Source: Granulicella sp. S156 (GTDB lineage Bacteria > Acidobacteriota > Terriglobia > Terriglobales > Acidobacteriaceae). From it: 64,000 nucleotides of DNA. Under the pieces are notes generated by a model. The model did not search any database. It saw only the letters and a program-made list of their open reading frames with translations, and had not been told where the DNA came from. The stretch spans positions 832,341 through 896,340 of the forward strand of contig NZ_LMUH01000013.1 in the NCBI RefSeq assembly GCF_009766105.1. Reading direction: 5' to 3'. Shown here piece by piece: positions 52,203-62,700 of this stretch (position 1 is its first letter; each line of letters begins with the position of its first letter). Made by a program: the position numbers and the translations under genes.

Positions 52203-54212
52203 CTACTTCCCATGTGACGGGAAGAACCGGATTGCACAGCCCCCGCCCGCAGCCAGCCGCAGCGTCAGCTGCTGTTGTCTGGTTACGACCTTTCGCGTGA
52301 TGGTTACATGCTGAGGGTGAATCGCCGCGTCTGGTCCATCTTCATAGATTTCAGCTACGTATTGTCCTGTGCCGAGAAATTCCAAAGGTACATGAAGCTC
52401 GCGTGGCGTCCAGTTCGTTGTGCTTCCGAGATACCACTCCTTCCCATGGCTGCGCGCGATAGTAACGAACTCACCCGGCTCGCCATTGAGAACGTGCATG
52501 GAGTCCCACTGGGCCGGAACGTCGTGGATGAACTGGAATGCAGGTTGATTGTCGTAAGCCTGGGGACTATCAGAAACCATCTGGAACGGAGTCTGGAAGA
52601 CAACGTATAGCGCCAGCTGTTGCGCGCGAGTACCCATCACCATGGGGCTCTGATCCCTTGGAATGAAGCCGCTTTCCGTTGCATTGTTAAAACCTCCCGG
52701 AGTGTAATCCAAAGGTCCGGCGAGCATGCGCGTGAAAGGGAAGACGCTGCGATCGACCGGGCTATCCCGTCGGCCAACCTTGTTGTTTTCTGCACCAAGA
52801 ACTGCTTCATAGCTCAGCACATTTGGATACGTGCGCTCGATACCCCATGGTTTGCTGGCGCCGTGGAAGTCCACCATAAGGTGATGATCCGCGGCTTCGC
52901 GAGCGACATCATAGTAGAACTTAATACCTTCCTGGTCATCACGATTGATGAAGTCGATCTTCACGCCGGCTACACCCCATTTCTCAAAGAGTGGAAAGGC
53001 CTCCTTCATCTGTTCCATCACCGAACCGGAGTATAGCCAGATCCATACTTTGACATTCTTGGCAGCGGCGTAGCGCACCAGCTCAGGCACGTCGACATTG
53101 CCGCGGAGTTTTGTGATGTTCCGGCCGTCAGCCCACCCGGCGTCAAGCAGCATATAGGGAAATCCCGATTTCGCAGCGAAGTCCACGTAGTACTCCATGT
53201 TCTTCGTGGTGAAAGCCGATTTTCCATCCGGTCCGATGTCACCAGCCCACCAGTTCCAGGAGGCTTTTCCAGCATGTATCCAGCTCGTATCCTGTACTCG
53301 ATTGGGGGAGTTTAGATCTGTGACGAGATTGGATTCCATCAACCTGCTGGGCTCATCCGCCACCAATAAAACGCGCCACGCAGAGTGGTATGGCAGCGTT
53401 GTTGATAGGGCTAAGTTTGGATCGTCGAATCGCGGGGAGAGCTTGGACACGAACCAGTGTCCTGCCCAGTTTCCTGAAGGATTGGTGACGTACATACCTG
53501 AATTGCCTTCAAGATCGGCCTCCGTAAGTGCCATCCATGCGGTTCCAGGGGAATGCATCAACAACGGCATACCGATCAGGAAGCTGCTTGAGACTCCTCC
53601 CTGGTTGCTGAAGGCTGAGATTGGCAGCTTTACGTACTCACTCTCATAACTGCTTCGGTAGTTCGGAAGTTCCAATGCCCAGGTCGTTGCGTCTGTGCTG
53701 ATCCGAAATTCCGTGTCTTCCTGTTTCAAACGCAGGTCTTTGATCGCGCTTTGTTCAGGAAGAACATAACGCAAGGCAACGCCATCGTTATAGGCGCGTG
53801 CCTCAATGATCAGTGACCTCTTCGGCGCGCTGTTCTCCACCAGGTGCAGCTCGAGTTTGTTGTACTCATCGTGGACTTTTCCGGACTTTCCAGCGATAAG
53901 CGTATAGTCGTCGCTTCCTTTTCCCGGAGTGTTTGAGGCGATCTGCACGTTGCTGCCCAGTATTGGCTGATCGACTAACTCAAGACCGAGCGCCGATGGA
54001 TCAAGCAGCTGCTTGCCATGGAATATCACAGAGTAGACAAGTTTCCCCTCAGCGCTGGTAGAGTCTTTCCCTCTGGTCGTGTTGAACTGTATGACGAGTT
54101 GCTGGTCGGGAGAAGACAGCGTAGCCGATCCGGATTGCGTGAAGCCCTTTCCGCTGTAGAAGGCTGTCAAAGCAGTTGCGATAAGGGCGCTTTTTCTGAA
54201 AGGGAAGTGCAT
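52203..54212 (-). CDS. GH97 glycoside hydrolase, probable retaining alpha-galactosidase type
   Basis: A 669-residue exported enzyme of family GH97 from the preferred ATG at 54212 (GAGG upstream); a longer frame to 54296 would obscure the leader (SALIATALTAFYSGKGFTQ). An N-terminal beta-sandwich, a TIM barrel and a C-terminal beta domain are in the usual order. Barrel strands include FPYMLLDAGWADGRNITKL, NVKVWIWLYSG and WGVAGVKIDFINRDDQ. Asp420 in GVKIDF is the position used as nucleophile by retaining GH97 alpha-galactosidases; inverting SusB-type alpha-glucosidases lack it. This suggests the retaining subgroup. It lies 148 bases after the receptor gene, possibly in one transcript with it, and converges on the LacI gene. 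Confidence 0.9.
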   Translation of the reverse strand: MHFPFRKSALIATALTAFYSGKGFTQSGSATLSSPDQQLVIQFNTTRGKDSTSAEGKLVYSVIFHGKQLLDPSALGLELVDQPILGSNVQIASNTPGKGSDDYTLIAGKSGKVHDEYNKLELHLVENSAPKRSLIIEARAYNDGVALRYVLPEQSAIKDLRLKQEDTEFRISTDATTWALELPNYRSSYESEYVKLPISAFSNQGGVSSSFLIGMPLLMHSPGTAWMALTEADLEGNSGMYVTNPSGNWAGHWFVSKLSPRFDDPNLALSTTLPYHSAWRVLLVADEPSRLMESNLVTDLNSPNRVQDTSWIHAGKASWNWWAGDIGPDGKSAFTTKNMEYYVDFAAKSGFPYMLLDAGWADGRNITKLRGNVDVPELVRYAAAKNVKVWIWLYSGSVMEQMKEAFPLFEKWGVAGVKIDFINRDDQEGIKFYYDVAREAADHHLMVDFHGASKPWGIERTYPNVLSYEAVLGAENNKVGRRDSPVDRSVFPFTRMLAGPLDYTPGGFNNATESGFIPRDQSPMVMGTRAQQLALYVVFQTPFQMVSDSPQAYDNQPAFQFIHDVPAQWDSMHVLNGEPGEFVTIARSHGKEWYLGSTTNWTPRELHVPLEFLGTGQYVAEIYEDGPDAAIHPQHVTITRKVVTRQQQLTLRLAAGGGCAIRFFPSHGK

Positions 54213-54292
54213 AGATGGCAATAACCTCTTGGGGAAAGATGTGAGGTGAGTCACTTGTAATTTTTTGTGGGAGATGAAAGCTGTTGGAGACC

Positions 54293-54343
54293 ACAAAAGA
54301 AGGTGAAGAGAGTTGCATCTGCAATCCCTTCATCTTCTTTTGT
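54293..54343 (-). promoter_or_regulatory. Imperfect stem-loop between receptor and GH97 genes
   Basis: ACAAAAGAAGGTGAAG at 54293-54308 can pair with CTTCATCTTCTTTTGT at 54328-54343: one mismatch in 16 and a 19-base loop. It has no T-run after it, so it could lower read-through or protect the receptor transcript rather than end it. Confidence 0.45.
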
Positions 54344-54360
54344 AGGTGACTTACCGGGCA

Positions 54361-57300
54361 CTAAAACACGTACTTCAGCGATAGCTGGAAGAAGCGAGCA
54401 TCCGGTGTGTTGTTCTGGAAGGTCTTCGGGCCAGAGATCAGACCTCCATTCGCGTTCATGGATCCGTTAGGACTTCCTAACGTTGGATGGTTCAGTATGT
54501 TGAAAGCATCCGCACGGAACTGCAGGTTCTGCTTGCGCCAGGTTGAGAACGTCTTGAAGATAGACATATTCACCTGGTAGTACCCCGGGCCGTATACGTT
54601 ATTCTGCACACCGCCAAGGAGAGCGATGGCCGTAGCCTTGTCGGTGACTGGTGAAGCGTACAGGACAGGAACGCCATCCGAATTGACGGACCCCACCGGG
54701 TGTGTAGCGTCCGCAATTGTCTCTCCCGGAATGGGGTTGCGGAAGGCGCAGGGGTTGATGTAGTTCAGCTTTGTCTGCACCTCAGCGGGGCAGGAGGTGA
54801 GGCTCGGGTTGGTTGGATCGGGTATGCCGCCACCACTGTACGGATTGCGGACGACTATAGCGCGCCCGCTGCCATTGGCCGCCGTGCTGACGTTCGGCGA
54901 TACGGTGAAGGGGACGCCGGTCTGCGCTGCCCAGGTCAGGCTCGATGCCCAGCCGCCGATCGTCTCGTCGACCCAGCGCGAGTGGTTCAGGAATGCTTTC
55001 CCTTTACCGAACGGCAACTCATAGTTGCCGTTGACGGTGACGCGATGGCGAATATCAAAGACCGAGTTTGTAAGCTCGTCGATGAATGGAATCAGCGCCT
55101 GGTTGCGGTTGCCGATTCCCGTGAAGAGCCCACCTGCATCGCTGGCGTCATCGAGAGCATGTGACCAGGTATAGGTTGCCAGGAAGGACAGTCCATGCGA
55201 ATAGCGCTTCTCCAGTTTGGTCTGGAGCGAGTTGTAGGTGCTTACGCCTCCGTAGTGGATCTGGCCGATGCCGCCGAGGTCCGGGAATGGATTGAAGGGG
55301 TTGATATTGGTGTTAGGCCGCCATAGACCGGGCGCGGTGTTCGGTGCGTAATACAGCTCCAGGTGACGGGAGACATTGCCCACATAGCTGATGGTGGCAG
55401 CAAGGTTAGAAGAGATTGCCTGCTGCACCCCAAAGCTGTAGTTCATCGTGTAAGGAGTCTTTACCTCCGGGTCAATGGAGTGGAATCCGGGCTGGGAGAC
55501 AAATGTCTGCAGGCCTGCCCCGAGAGAGGGCTGCAGTCCAGCCTGAAGCGTGATGCCTTGCGCGGCTAGCGATGGGCAGTTCTCCGTGGAGCAGGTTGGA
55601 GCCGTGAAGCTCGCCTGGTTGGAATAGGGGAAGTTTGCTCCGAGGTTTCCGTTGCCTTCCGACTGCAGGCCGCCATAGAAGATCCCGAAACCGCCGCGGA
55701 CAACTGTGGTCGGTTGTGCCTGGTAGGCGAAGCCGATGCGTGGAGCGAAGTTCGTCTTCTGTCCTGTTACCAGCCGGTCGTTGTCGACGTACTGTACGCT
55801 GACGTGATCCTTCGCCAGTACGCTAAGGAACGGCGCACCCAGGGGAACGTTCTGCTGGCTCTTCGGCAACTGGAAGGCGCCGGAGCCGGTGCCTATGCCC
55901 AACGGCCCGGTCACGACAAAGTTGGCCTGTTGCCCTGCGTTCTCCTTGTAGGGCTGGTAATAGTCGTAACGGATGCCCAGGTTCAGGGTCAGCCTCCGTG
56001 TTAGCTTCCAATCATCCTGCGCGTAGCCGGCCTTGTACCACTGAGCATCGTTGACGTTGGGTGCTCGCGAGACGGTCGCATAGTTTTCCTGGTCCGTCAG
56101 CATGTCGGCGACGGCTGAGCCGGTATTGGCTGTACCAGGTATCCCCGTGTACTGACCGTTCCAGTGATACTCACCAAGATCAGAGGGGGCATAAATGTAG
56201 TAAAACCGGACGGCCTGAAGCGAGATGCCGAACTTCAGCGAGTGATTGCCCCATATCTTCGTTACGTTATCCAGGATCTGATAGACGTTCTGAGACTCTC
56301 TGCTGATGGCCTCCGAACCCCACTGCTGGATCGTGCCGTTCACATAACCCAACGGTAGACCATACTGGCCTGGTTTTAGATCGGGTGACTGCGGTCCCAG
56401 CCCCAGAGAAGTAGCGACTGTGGGATTGTTGGCATTCGGCTGCTGGAAGTTGAAGACGCCCCAGTTGTAGCCGAAGCGAAACTCGTTGGTCAGGGTGGGC
56501 GTAAAGATGTGGGTTTCGCTGCCCATGAAGTTCATGGCCAGGTTGGTATCGTACTGACCGCCATAGCCACTGCCGTCCAACAGTGGACCTAGCGGAAGAC
56601 CGTTTGTCTTGATCTCGTGCAGATAGCTGTAGCGGGCATAGGCCTGATCACTCGATCGGATGCTCCAATCCAGGCGTTGATCCCATTGGACAACATTGTC
56701 GCTGTTGCCGAGATTGACGAGGTAGTTGTTATAGGTCTTTCCGTTATTGGCGTTTGGCGCTGGATACAGGTTGAGGATAGTCGAAGCGACTGCGTTGATC
56801 TGGTTGGAGCACAAAACGTTCAGTTGTCCGTTGCAGGTCAGTGGCTTGCTCTTGTCGGCTGAGTTTGGTTCATACAGCAGGGTTGGTGCGCCGACGCCGG
56901 TCAAGGTGCCGTCCAGTAGTTCGGAGAAGTTACCCTGCTTCATCAACGCCGTCGGCACGTTGATCAGCGTTGGGTTGCTGATGGAAATACGATTGGCCTC
57001 GATATCGCCAAAGTAGAAGAGCTTGTTCTTCCAAATGGGGAATCCGAGCGTGGCTCCAAACTGGTTCTGGTGGTACGGCGGAACCTTTGCGTCAGGACCC
57101 GCGTTCCAGTTGATCGCGTCCAGGTTGGTGTTGCGCAGGTACTCCCACAGATCGCCGTGGATCTGGTTGGTCCCCGACTTGATGCTGGCGTTCATGACAC
57201 CACCTGCGGAGTGCCCAAACTCAGCACTGAAGTTGCTGGTCTGGAGGCTGAACTCGGAGAGTGCGTCCGGCGGAGGCCGCATGACATAGCTGGAGCCGTT

Positions 57301-57951
57301 GAGAAAATCTACCAGATTGGTGTTGTTGTCCACACCATCGAGAATGAAGTTGTTCTGCTCGGCGCGCTGGCCGTTGGCTACGAAGTCGCCGCTGCCGCTG
57401 CCGCGCGTATTTCCAAAAGGCGGCGCAACGCCAGCCGTCAATTGCGCGATATAGACCCAGTTCCTTCCGTTGAGCGGGGTATCGTTGATCTCTTTTGCGC
57501 TGATCACCTGGCTTACGGCTGAATCCTGTGTCTGCAACAAGGGCTCAGCTTCGGTAATTGTGACAGTCTCCGTTATCGCCCCCGGCTTAAGCGTCATCAC
57601 CACGAATAATCTCTGTTCCGCATCGAGGTGGAGGTTCTCCTGCTTGGTTGTTCCAAATCCCTTTGCCGTGGCGCTCAAGGCATAGGTACCAATCTTCAGC
57701 GGCGAGAAGACATAGACGCCGCTTCCATTTGAGGTTCCCTGCAGGACGTACCCTGTATCCGGGTTCGTTACCGTGACGGCCGCGTTCGGAACGCTTGCGC
57801 CGCTCGTGTCCTTTACGATGCCGGTGATTGCACCTTGGTCAACCTGCCCCATGGCTGTGCGGTTGATCGATAGAATCCCCAATAAACAAAGTAGGAATAG
57901 CGTACTCTGCGCGATTCGTTCATAGATCTCTTGCAGTCTTCTCTTTGTCAT
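54361..57951 (-). CDS. TonB-dependent receptor, Oar-like, in the glycan locus
   Basis: A 1196-residue outer-membrane receptor from the ATG at 57951, which follows AGGAAGGAAA; a longer frame to 58050 is unlikely. A leader (TLFLLCLLGILSINRTAMGQ) precedes a CarboxypepD_reg-like domain (GAITGIVKDTSGASVPNAAV), the plug (FILDGVDNNTNLVDFLNG) and a large barrel ending in a terminal Phe (LSLKYVF). It resembles the receptor at 29145 in order and in plug signature, so the two are paralogues. No SusD partner is present. With GH97 downstream and a sugar porter upstream, it should import oligosaccharides of the locus. Its promoter carries an operator-like site (58061-58077) shared with the DUF5107 operon. 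Confidence 0.93.
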   Translation of the reverse strand: MTKRRLQEIYERIAQSTLFLLCLLGILSINRTAMGQVDQGAITGIVKDTSGASVPNAAVTVTNPDTGYVLQGTSNGSGVYVFSPLKIGTYALSATAKGFGTTKQENLHLDAEQRLFVVMTLKPGAITETVTITEAEPLLQTQDSAVSQVISAKEINDTPLNGRNWVYIAQLTAGVAPPFGNTRGSGSGDFVANGQRAEQNNFILDGVDNNTNLVDFLNGSSYVMRPPPDALSEFSLQTSNFSAEFGHSAGGVMNASIKSGTNQIHGDLWEYLRNTNLDAINWNAGPDAKVPPYHQNQFGATLGFPIWKNKLFYFGDIEANRISISNPTLINVPTALMKQGNFSELLDGTLTGVGAPTLLYEPNSADKSKPLTCNGQLNVLCSNQINAVASTILNLYPAPNANNGKTYNNYLVNLGNSDNVVQWDQRLDWSIRSSDQAYARYSYLHEIKTNGLPLGPLLDGSGYGGQYDTNLAMNFMGSETHIFTPTLTNEFRFGYNWGVFNFQQPNANNPTVATSLGLGPQSPDLKPGQYGLPLGYVNGTIQQWGSEAISRESQNVYQILDNVTKIWGNHSLKFGISLQAVRFYYIYAPSDLGEYHWNGQYTGIPGTANTGSAVADMLTDQENYATVSRAPNVNDAQWYKAGYAQDDWKLTRRLTLNLGIRYDYYQPYKENAGQQANFVVTGPLGIGTGSGAFQLPKSQQNVPLGAPFLSVLAKDHVSVQYVDNDRLVTGQKTNFAPRIGFAYQAQPTTVVRGGFGIFYGGLQSEGNGNLGANFPYSNQASFTAPTCSTENCPSLAAQGITLQAGLQPSLGAGLQTFVSQPGFHSIDPEVKTPYTMNYSFGVQQAISSNLAATISYVGNVSRHLELYYAPNTAPGLWRPNTNINPFNPFPDLGGIGQIHYGGVSTYNSLQTKLEKRYSHGLSFLATYTWSHALDDASDAGGLFTGIGNRNQALIPFIDELTNSVFDIRHRVTVNGNYELPFGKGKAFLNHSRWVDETIGGWASSLTWAAQTGVPFTVSPNVSTAANGSGRAIVVRNPYSGGGIPDPTNPSLTSCPAEVQTKLNYINPCAFRNPIPGETIADATHPVGSVNSDGVPVLYASPVTDKATAIALLGGVQNNVYGPGYYQVNMSIFKTFSTWRKQNLQFRADAFNILNHPTLGSPNGSMNANGGLISGPKTFQNNTPDARFFQLSLKYVF

Positions 57952-58060
57952 GGATGTTTCCTTCCTGCAAACTCTCTTCACTGATCTCATAGTTACCTCT
58001 CTGAATCGAACGCAGCATCTTGACCTTCCGTGAGGAAGCGATAGGTACAAACTGCGATAG

Positions 58061-58109
58061 TGTACGTTACCGGTACATCACACTATGCCTCTCACTAGAA
58101 AGCTGTCAA
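58061..58109 (-). promoter_or_regulatory. Promoter with operator-like site, TonB-dependent receptor gene
   Basis: On the minus strand TTGACA (58109-58104), 18 bases, then TAGTGT (58085-58080), then TGTACCGGTAACGTACA (58077-58061), where transcription would start. The site has TGTAC/GTACA ends and contains GGTAACGTA, which recurs unchanged in the promoter at 63224. A repressor of LacI type bound here would block the start. Confidence 0.65.
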
Positions 58110-58186
58110 GAATAAACAATAGCTTCGTTTATCGCGGTATTAGTGGGTAAATGTGAGAAGTCTTAGCTTTGAACCAATATTCCGTT

Positions 58187-58208
58187 ATCGTTTCCAATTG
58201 GAAACGAT
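58187..58208. promoter_or_regulatory. Perfect 22-bp palindrome upstream of the receptor promoter
   Basis: Each half reads ATCGTTTCCAA, meeting its complement with no spacer. It lies about 78 bases before the -35 of the receptor promoter and about 60 bases after the MFS gene. Its size and symmetry fit a dimeric sugar regulator. The flanking sequence does not continue the pairing into a G+C-rich stem with a T-run, so a terminator is unlikely. Confidence 0.65.
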
Positions 58209-58267
58209 TGCAGGACGTTGCCGCACCGCGACGTTTGGCTCACTGCGTGGCTGGTCTCGATCTTTTG

Positions 58268-59701
58268 CTAATTAGAAGACAGGTTTCTGGACTCGATTTC
58301 CTCTAGCGTCTGACCCTTTGTTTCCGGCACAAAGAGGAGCACGAAGATGGCACCGACAATACAAATCCCACCATATCCGAGGAATGTGCCTGAACTGCCG
58401 AGATTACGGTTGATCCATGGAAAGGTATACGTGAGCGCAAAAGAGGAGAGCCACAAGGCACACACTGCTAAAGACACGCCTTGGGATCGGATGCGGTTTG
58501 GAAATATCTCCGAGATGAGTACCCACGTTACTGGAGCAAGCGTGAGCGCATAACAGGCAATGGCACTGAGCGTAAGTAGCAACACCGCTCGGCCATGCCA
58601 GCCTGCGTGGTAGGCGATCCCGGACAGGAGATGCGACAGCCCGATACCGATGCAGCCATACAGCATCATCGGACGGCGTCCAACTCGATCGACGATCAAC
58701 ATGGCAAGGACAGTGAAGATCAGGTTGATCGTTCCCGTAATCACGATATTGAGAAAGATGTCGTTTTCTCCGTACCCCGCACTTCGATAAACCTCTGCGG
58801 CGTAATTGAAGAGGATGTTGATACCTGTCCACTGCTGCAGGACGGCGAGACCTACACCGATCAAAACGATCTTCCTGGTCCCTGGCATCCGGAGTTCTCG
58901 CCAGGAGGTATCCATAGACTCTTCCAGATGCAAGGTCCTCTTGATATTGGCTACTTCGTTCTGAGCATAGGCGGAGCCACCAATCTTGGTGAGAACCTCG
59001 AACGCCGAAGCTTCCTTCCCCTTTGCCAACAACCAGCGAGGACTCTCAGGGATGAAGAGCGACGTTATCGTGAATACAACTGCCGGCACCACTACGGCGC
59101 AGAACATCCAGCGCCATCCGTACTGAACATTCCAGGACTGTAGGAATGCGACATGACTTATCTGGTCTGGCACTGGTCGCGCGATCTGCCAGTTCGCAAT
59201 CTGCGCCAATAGAATTCCACTCACGATCGCAAATTGGTTCAGACTGACGAGCCGGCCACGGATCGCTGCCGGGCTTATTTCTGCAATGTACAACGGAGAA
59301 ATATTAGAGCTCAGCCCAATCGCTGTACCGCCGACAATACGCCAAAAAACAAAAGCCGAGAACGAGTAAGACCATCCCGTGAGCGCTGAGGAGATAGCAA
59401 ACAAAATTGCTGCGACGAGAAGGACGCGTCTTCGTCCAAAGCGTTCGCCTGCATATCCCGCCAGGAGAGAACCAACAAAACATCCAATCAGGGCGCAGCC
59501 ATTGGCCCATCCGATGAGTTGTTCCGAGGTGAGGTGGAAGTAGCCCTCGTAGAATTGGCGAGCGCCGCCGATTACGACCCAGTCATAGCCAAAGAGCAGT
59601 CCGCCCATGGCTGCCACCAGTGCAATCGTCCAAAGGTAGGTGGTACTTTGGGCCGGAATTGTGGGAGCGCCCGTACTCGGAGAGGCGGGAATAATTTGCA
59701 T
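58268..59701 (-). CDS. Sugar-porter family MFS transporter
   Basis: A 477-residue inner-membrane permease of the MFS sugar porter family (XylE/GalP/GLUT-like), with 12 predicted helices. Family motifs: LLFGYDWVVIGGA in helix 1, ERFGRRRVLL in the first cytoplasmic loop, PESPRWLLAKGKE between the halves, DRVGRRPMM in the second-half loop, and FVPETKGQTLEEIE at the C-terminus. It probably imports a monosaccharide with protons. Its ATG lies two bases after the DUF5107 gene's stop, with no ribosome site of its own, so the pair is probably translationally coupled. Its substrate may be mannose or another sugar released by the neighbouring enzymes. Confidence 0.93.
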   Translation of the reverse strand: MQIIPASPSTGAPTIPAQSTTYLWTIALVAAMGGLLFGYDWVVIGGARQFYEGYFHLTSEQLIGWANGCALIGCFVGSLLAGYAGERFGRRRVLLVAAILFAISSALTGWSYSFSAFVFWRIVGGTAIGLSSNISPLYIAEISPAAIRGRLVSLNQFAIVSGILLAQIANWQIARPVPDQISHVAFLQSWNVQYGWRWMFCAVVVPAVVFTITSLFIPESPRWLLAKGKEASAFEVLTKIGGSAYAQNEVANIKRTLHLEESMDTSWRELRMPGTRKIVLIGVGLAVLQQWTGINILFNYAAEVYRSAGYGENDIFLNIVITGTINLIFTVLAMLIVDRVGRRPMMLYGCIGIGLSHLLSGIAYHAGWHGRAVLLLTLSAIACYALTLAPVTWVLISEIFPNRIRSQGVSLAVCALWLSSFALTYTFPWINRNLGSSGTFLGYGGICIVGAIFVLLFVPETKGQTLEEIESRNLSSN

Positions 59702-59703
59702 GG

Positions 59704-62700
59704 CTAGATCACGGCCATTTCGAGAGTCGACAACAAATCCGCGGCACCGGAATGATTGGCGTCAAGCTTACGCACCTCGTTGAGCAGAATTGTTCCTTCC
59801 GCTATTTGCCCTAAGCCCAGCAGAGCTTGCGCACGCAGAAACTTTGCGGAGATCTCCTGCCTCAGAACCAGGTCCTCTTCAAAGAGCAGCATGGCTGGCA
59901 GGGAAGTCGCAAAATAGTCGATCTGTGGAGTCTGGTGTTCCAGCTTGAGAGAGTATTCGAATATCTCCCGAAAGACCCTCCTGGCTTCATCGTCTCTTCC
60001 GAGCTTGGCGAGTGCCTTCCCGCTCCAGTAGGTTGTGTCTGAGATGGAATGAACCTGCATTTGTTGAAAGTCTGCACGGACCGTCGCTGCACGCTCCCAG
60101 TGGTGGCATGCCAGGTCGTTGCTGAGACTGGCTGCATGCGCAACCCCCAGCCAATAGTCGATCATGCTGAGATTCATCAGCAGATGCTTGGCTTCGCCGA
60201 TACTCTCGGGCAAGTTCCATGCGGCCTCAAACCTGCGAATGGCTGCGTTCGACTTGTGTCCGGCGAGTGTTTTCTGCCCAAGGAGTAGATTGGCACGAAC
60301 GAACTGCGCCAGCACTAAACCTTCGCCGCCTTCCCAGGGCTGGAATCGACGGGAGAGCAATACCTTCAAGGCCTCTTGCGGCTGCCCAACCTGGTTGTAG
60401 AGTGTGGCAAGCTCCACCGAGAGATCGTCGCGCGAGGCCACCAATTCCAGCATTTGTTCCAGAGCTGCAAGCCGCCGCTCTGGGCTTTTGCCCGTTCGCT
60501 TTAGTAACTGGTCCTGCTCATACGCGATGCGGGCATCATGAGGAGCAGCCGCTCGTGCTCGTGCAAACGCGTCAAGCGCGCTCTTCTGATCGTGACGGAT
60601 GTTGTAGTATCCGAATCCAAGGTTCCGCCATGTCGTTGGGAACTGAGGATCTAGTTCCGCAGCGCACTCCCATAGCTGGATGGCGTCTTCATGGCGTCTT
60701 CTGTCGTAGAGCAGATTGCCCAGATAATAGGGAGCCCGCGCATCCAGTGGGTTCCGCTCTATCGCGGCCTCGAGTAGCAGAAGTTCCTCAAGCCGACTGG
60801 GGAACACATAGGCTGGGTTGGCGGCAGCTGCCAGTCGATAGGTCTGTTCGCTTTCTCTCTTGCGTCCGAGCAAGTGATAGACGTGTGCCAGGCCATAGAG
60901 TTGCATGGTGGACGCTCCATCGTTTGCCTCACTCTGGTTCACCGTGAGGATGTCGAGAGTATCCTGCAGTAGATTTGCTCGCAATAGATCAAACGCCAGG
61001 TCCAGTCTCTGCTGGCCGTCTCTCGGCGTTGTCCGCGCGTTCAGATAGCGACTCCAGTTATCCAGAGGATCAAGCTCGCACGTCGCTGTAAGGCAGCTAG
61101 CAGCCTCGACGCTCTTGCCTAGCTGTCGAAGCACGATTGTTTTGAGGTTGCGTGCATTCAGGTTGTCGGCATCTGCTCTCAGCGAACGTTCGAGGTGATC
61201 GAGCGCTCGCTTCCACTGCCGGCGTCCGCAGTCGATCTCTGCCAGGCGATGGTATGCAGGCCCCCTCCACGCGGCATTCCATGTGGACTTGTAGAAGGCT
61301 TCATAGGCTTCGGCGACTCGACCCTGGTAGTTCAGCGTCAGTCCCAGGTTGTAATGCGGTTCCCCATCGTAGGGGTTGGGATTCCGTTCTGTCAGGCGTG
61401 CAATGGCGGTGCGAAGATAGCGTTCGGCTATCGAAAACTCACCTCGTCTCAGATGCCATCTTCCTAGAGCATGGTTCGACCGGCTGTCGGAGCTGTCCCG
61501 GCGAATCGCCTCCTTCCAGTACGGCACTGGGTCGCGAGTCGCATGGCGATACTGCTCCAGATGAAGGCCAACAAGATAAAGTTCATCACTCGATTCGATA
61601 TCTTCAGGTAGTGCCGGTTCAGTAGCGGTCTCTGGCCGTGGAGCAACAGCGATCTCGGCGGGTGCGTAGTTAAGGATTACTTCTTCCTCCTCTTCCTCAC
61701 CAGCCCTCAGAACCGCTTCTATCTCCTGCGGATTGCCATCGATCACGAACTCTGTATGCAAGGCGTGCTCTGGCAGGAGCGTACCGTGCCAGCTTGCGAT
61801 CTGCCGCCCCGCGGATTGCAAGGAGAGAGTCGCGTTAGGCAGTTCGCGGGTCACGAGGAGGTGAACGATCACCTTGCTGGGTGCTCTCTCAACGCGAATG
61901 GCTGCATCGAGATTCGCCAGATCGGGAACTCCGATCTCACGGATCGGATACCAGTACTGACTGAAGGTCTTCGTCTCGCCAGGAGCTAGGAAGGAGAAAT
62001 CAGGTTGGTTATCCGTATAGACGCCGGCCATAAGTTCAACATAGGGTCCGTCGGAGTTGGTAAGACTCCTATCCCATGCATAGCCGAACTCCTGGTTTCC
62101 CCAGGTCCACTGCTTCTTCCCCGGAGCAATGTGATGATCGGCGACGTGAACCATGCCCGCCTGCAAACCATGATCGTAGCCACCGGCAAAATCACCCTTT
62201 GAATTCGCGACCATGTAGCTCGTTGGAACCGGAATGTTCGCGTACCAACTTAGATCGTTCGGAGAATAGGATCCATCCGGGACAAAATGCGCAGGCCTTT
62301 CGTCGTCGGGCACACCATCGACGGCTCTCTGTCCATAGTCAATTCCGTAATAAGATCCCCGGCTGAGAGGAAACTCCGTGACAGCGCGCTTGGCGTGATC
62401 CGCAACAAACCGGACATCCTTTGGAAAGAAGGACTGATACCTCTCATTCACTCGAACTGCAACATTTGCCCACCAGAGAAAGGTCTGCGTGTCCTGCGTC
62501 CGGTTGTAGAGCCGAACGCGAAGTTCGAGATACGCTTTGCCCGGACGCAGGCATATGCCGTGCATCCCTTTCATGTGCACCATAGGATCATGATCGCTGC
62601 ACCAGATCGTCACCGATCCGTCCGAATCGTGTTCGATCGTCAACTCAACGGGCATGAAGGTAGCGGGCCGGTGATGCTGCGGCCAGTTGAACTCGACTCC

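Larger units (their letters stand above)
57952..58267. other. Receptor gene leader and promoter region
   Basis: It lies between the MFS gene's stop and the receptor start. It contains a 22-bp perfect palindrome (58187-58208) and a promoter with an overlapping operator (58061-58109), both listed separately. Confidence 0.7.

Noticed and set aside
58064-58084. GTTACCGGTA alone as a generic LacI site
   Set aside because: Taken by itself it is too short to support; it was kept only as part of the shared promoter layout.
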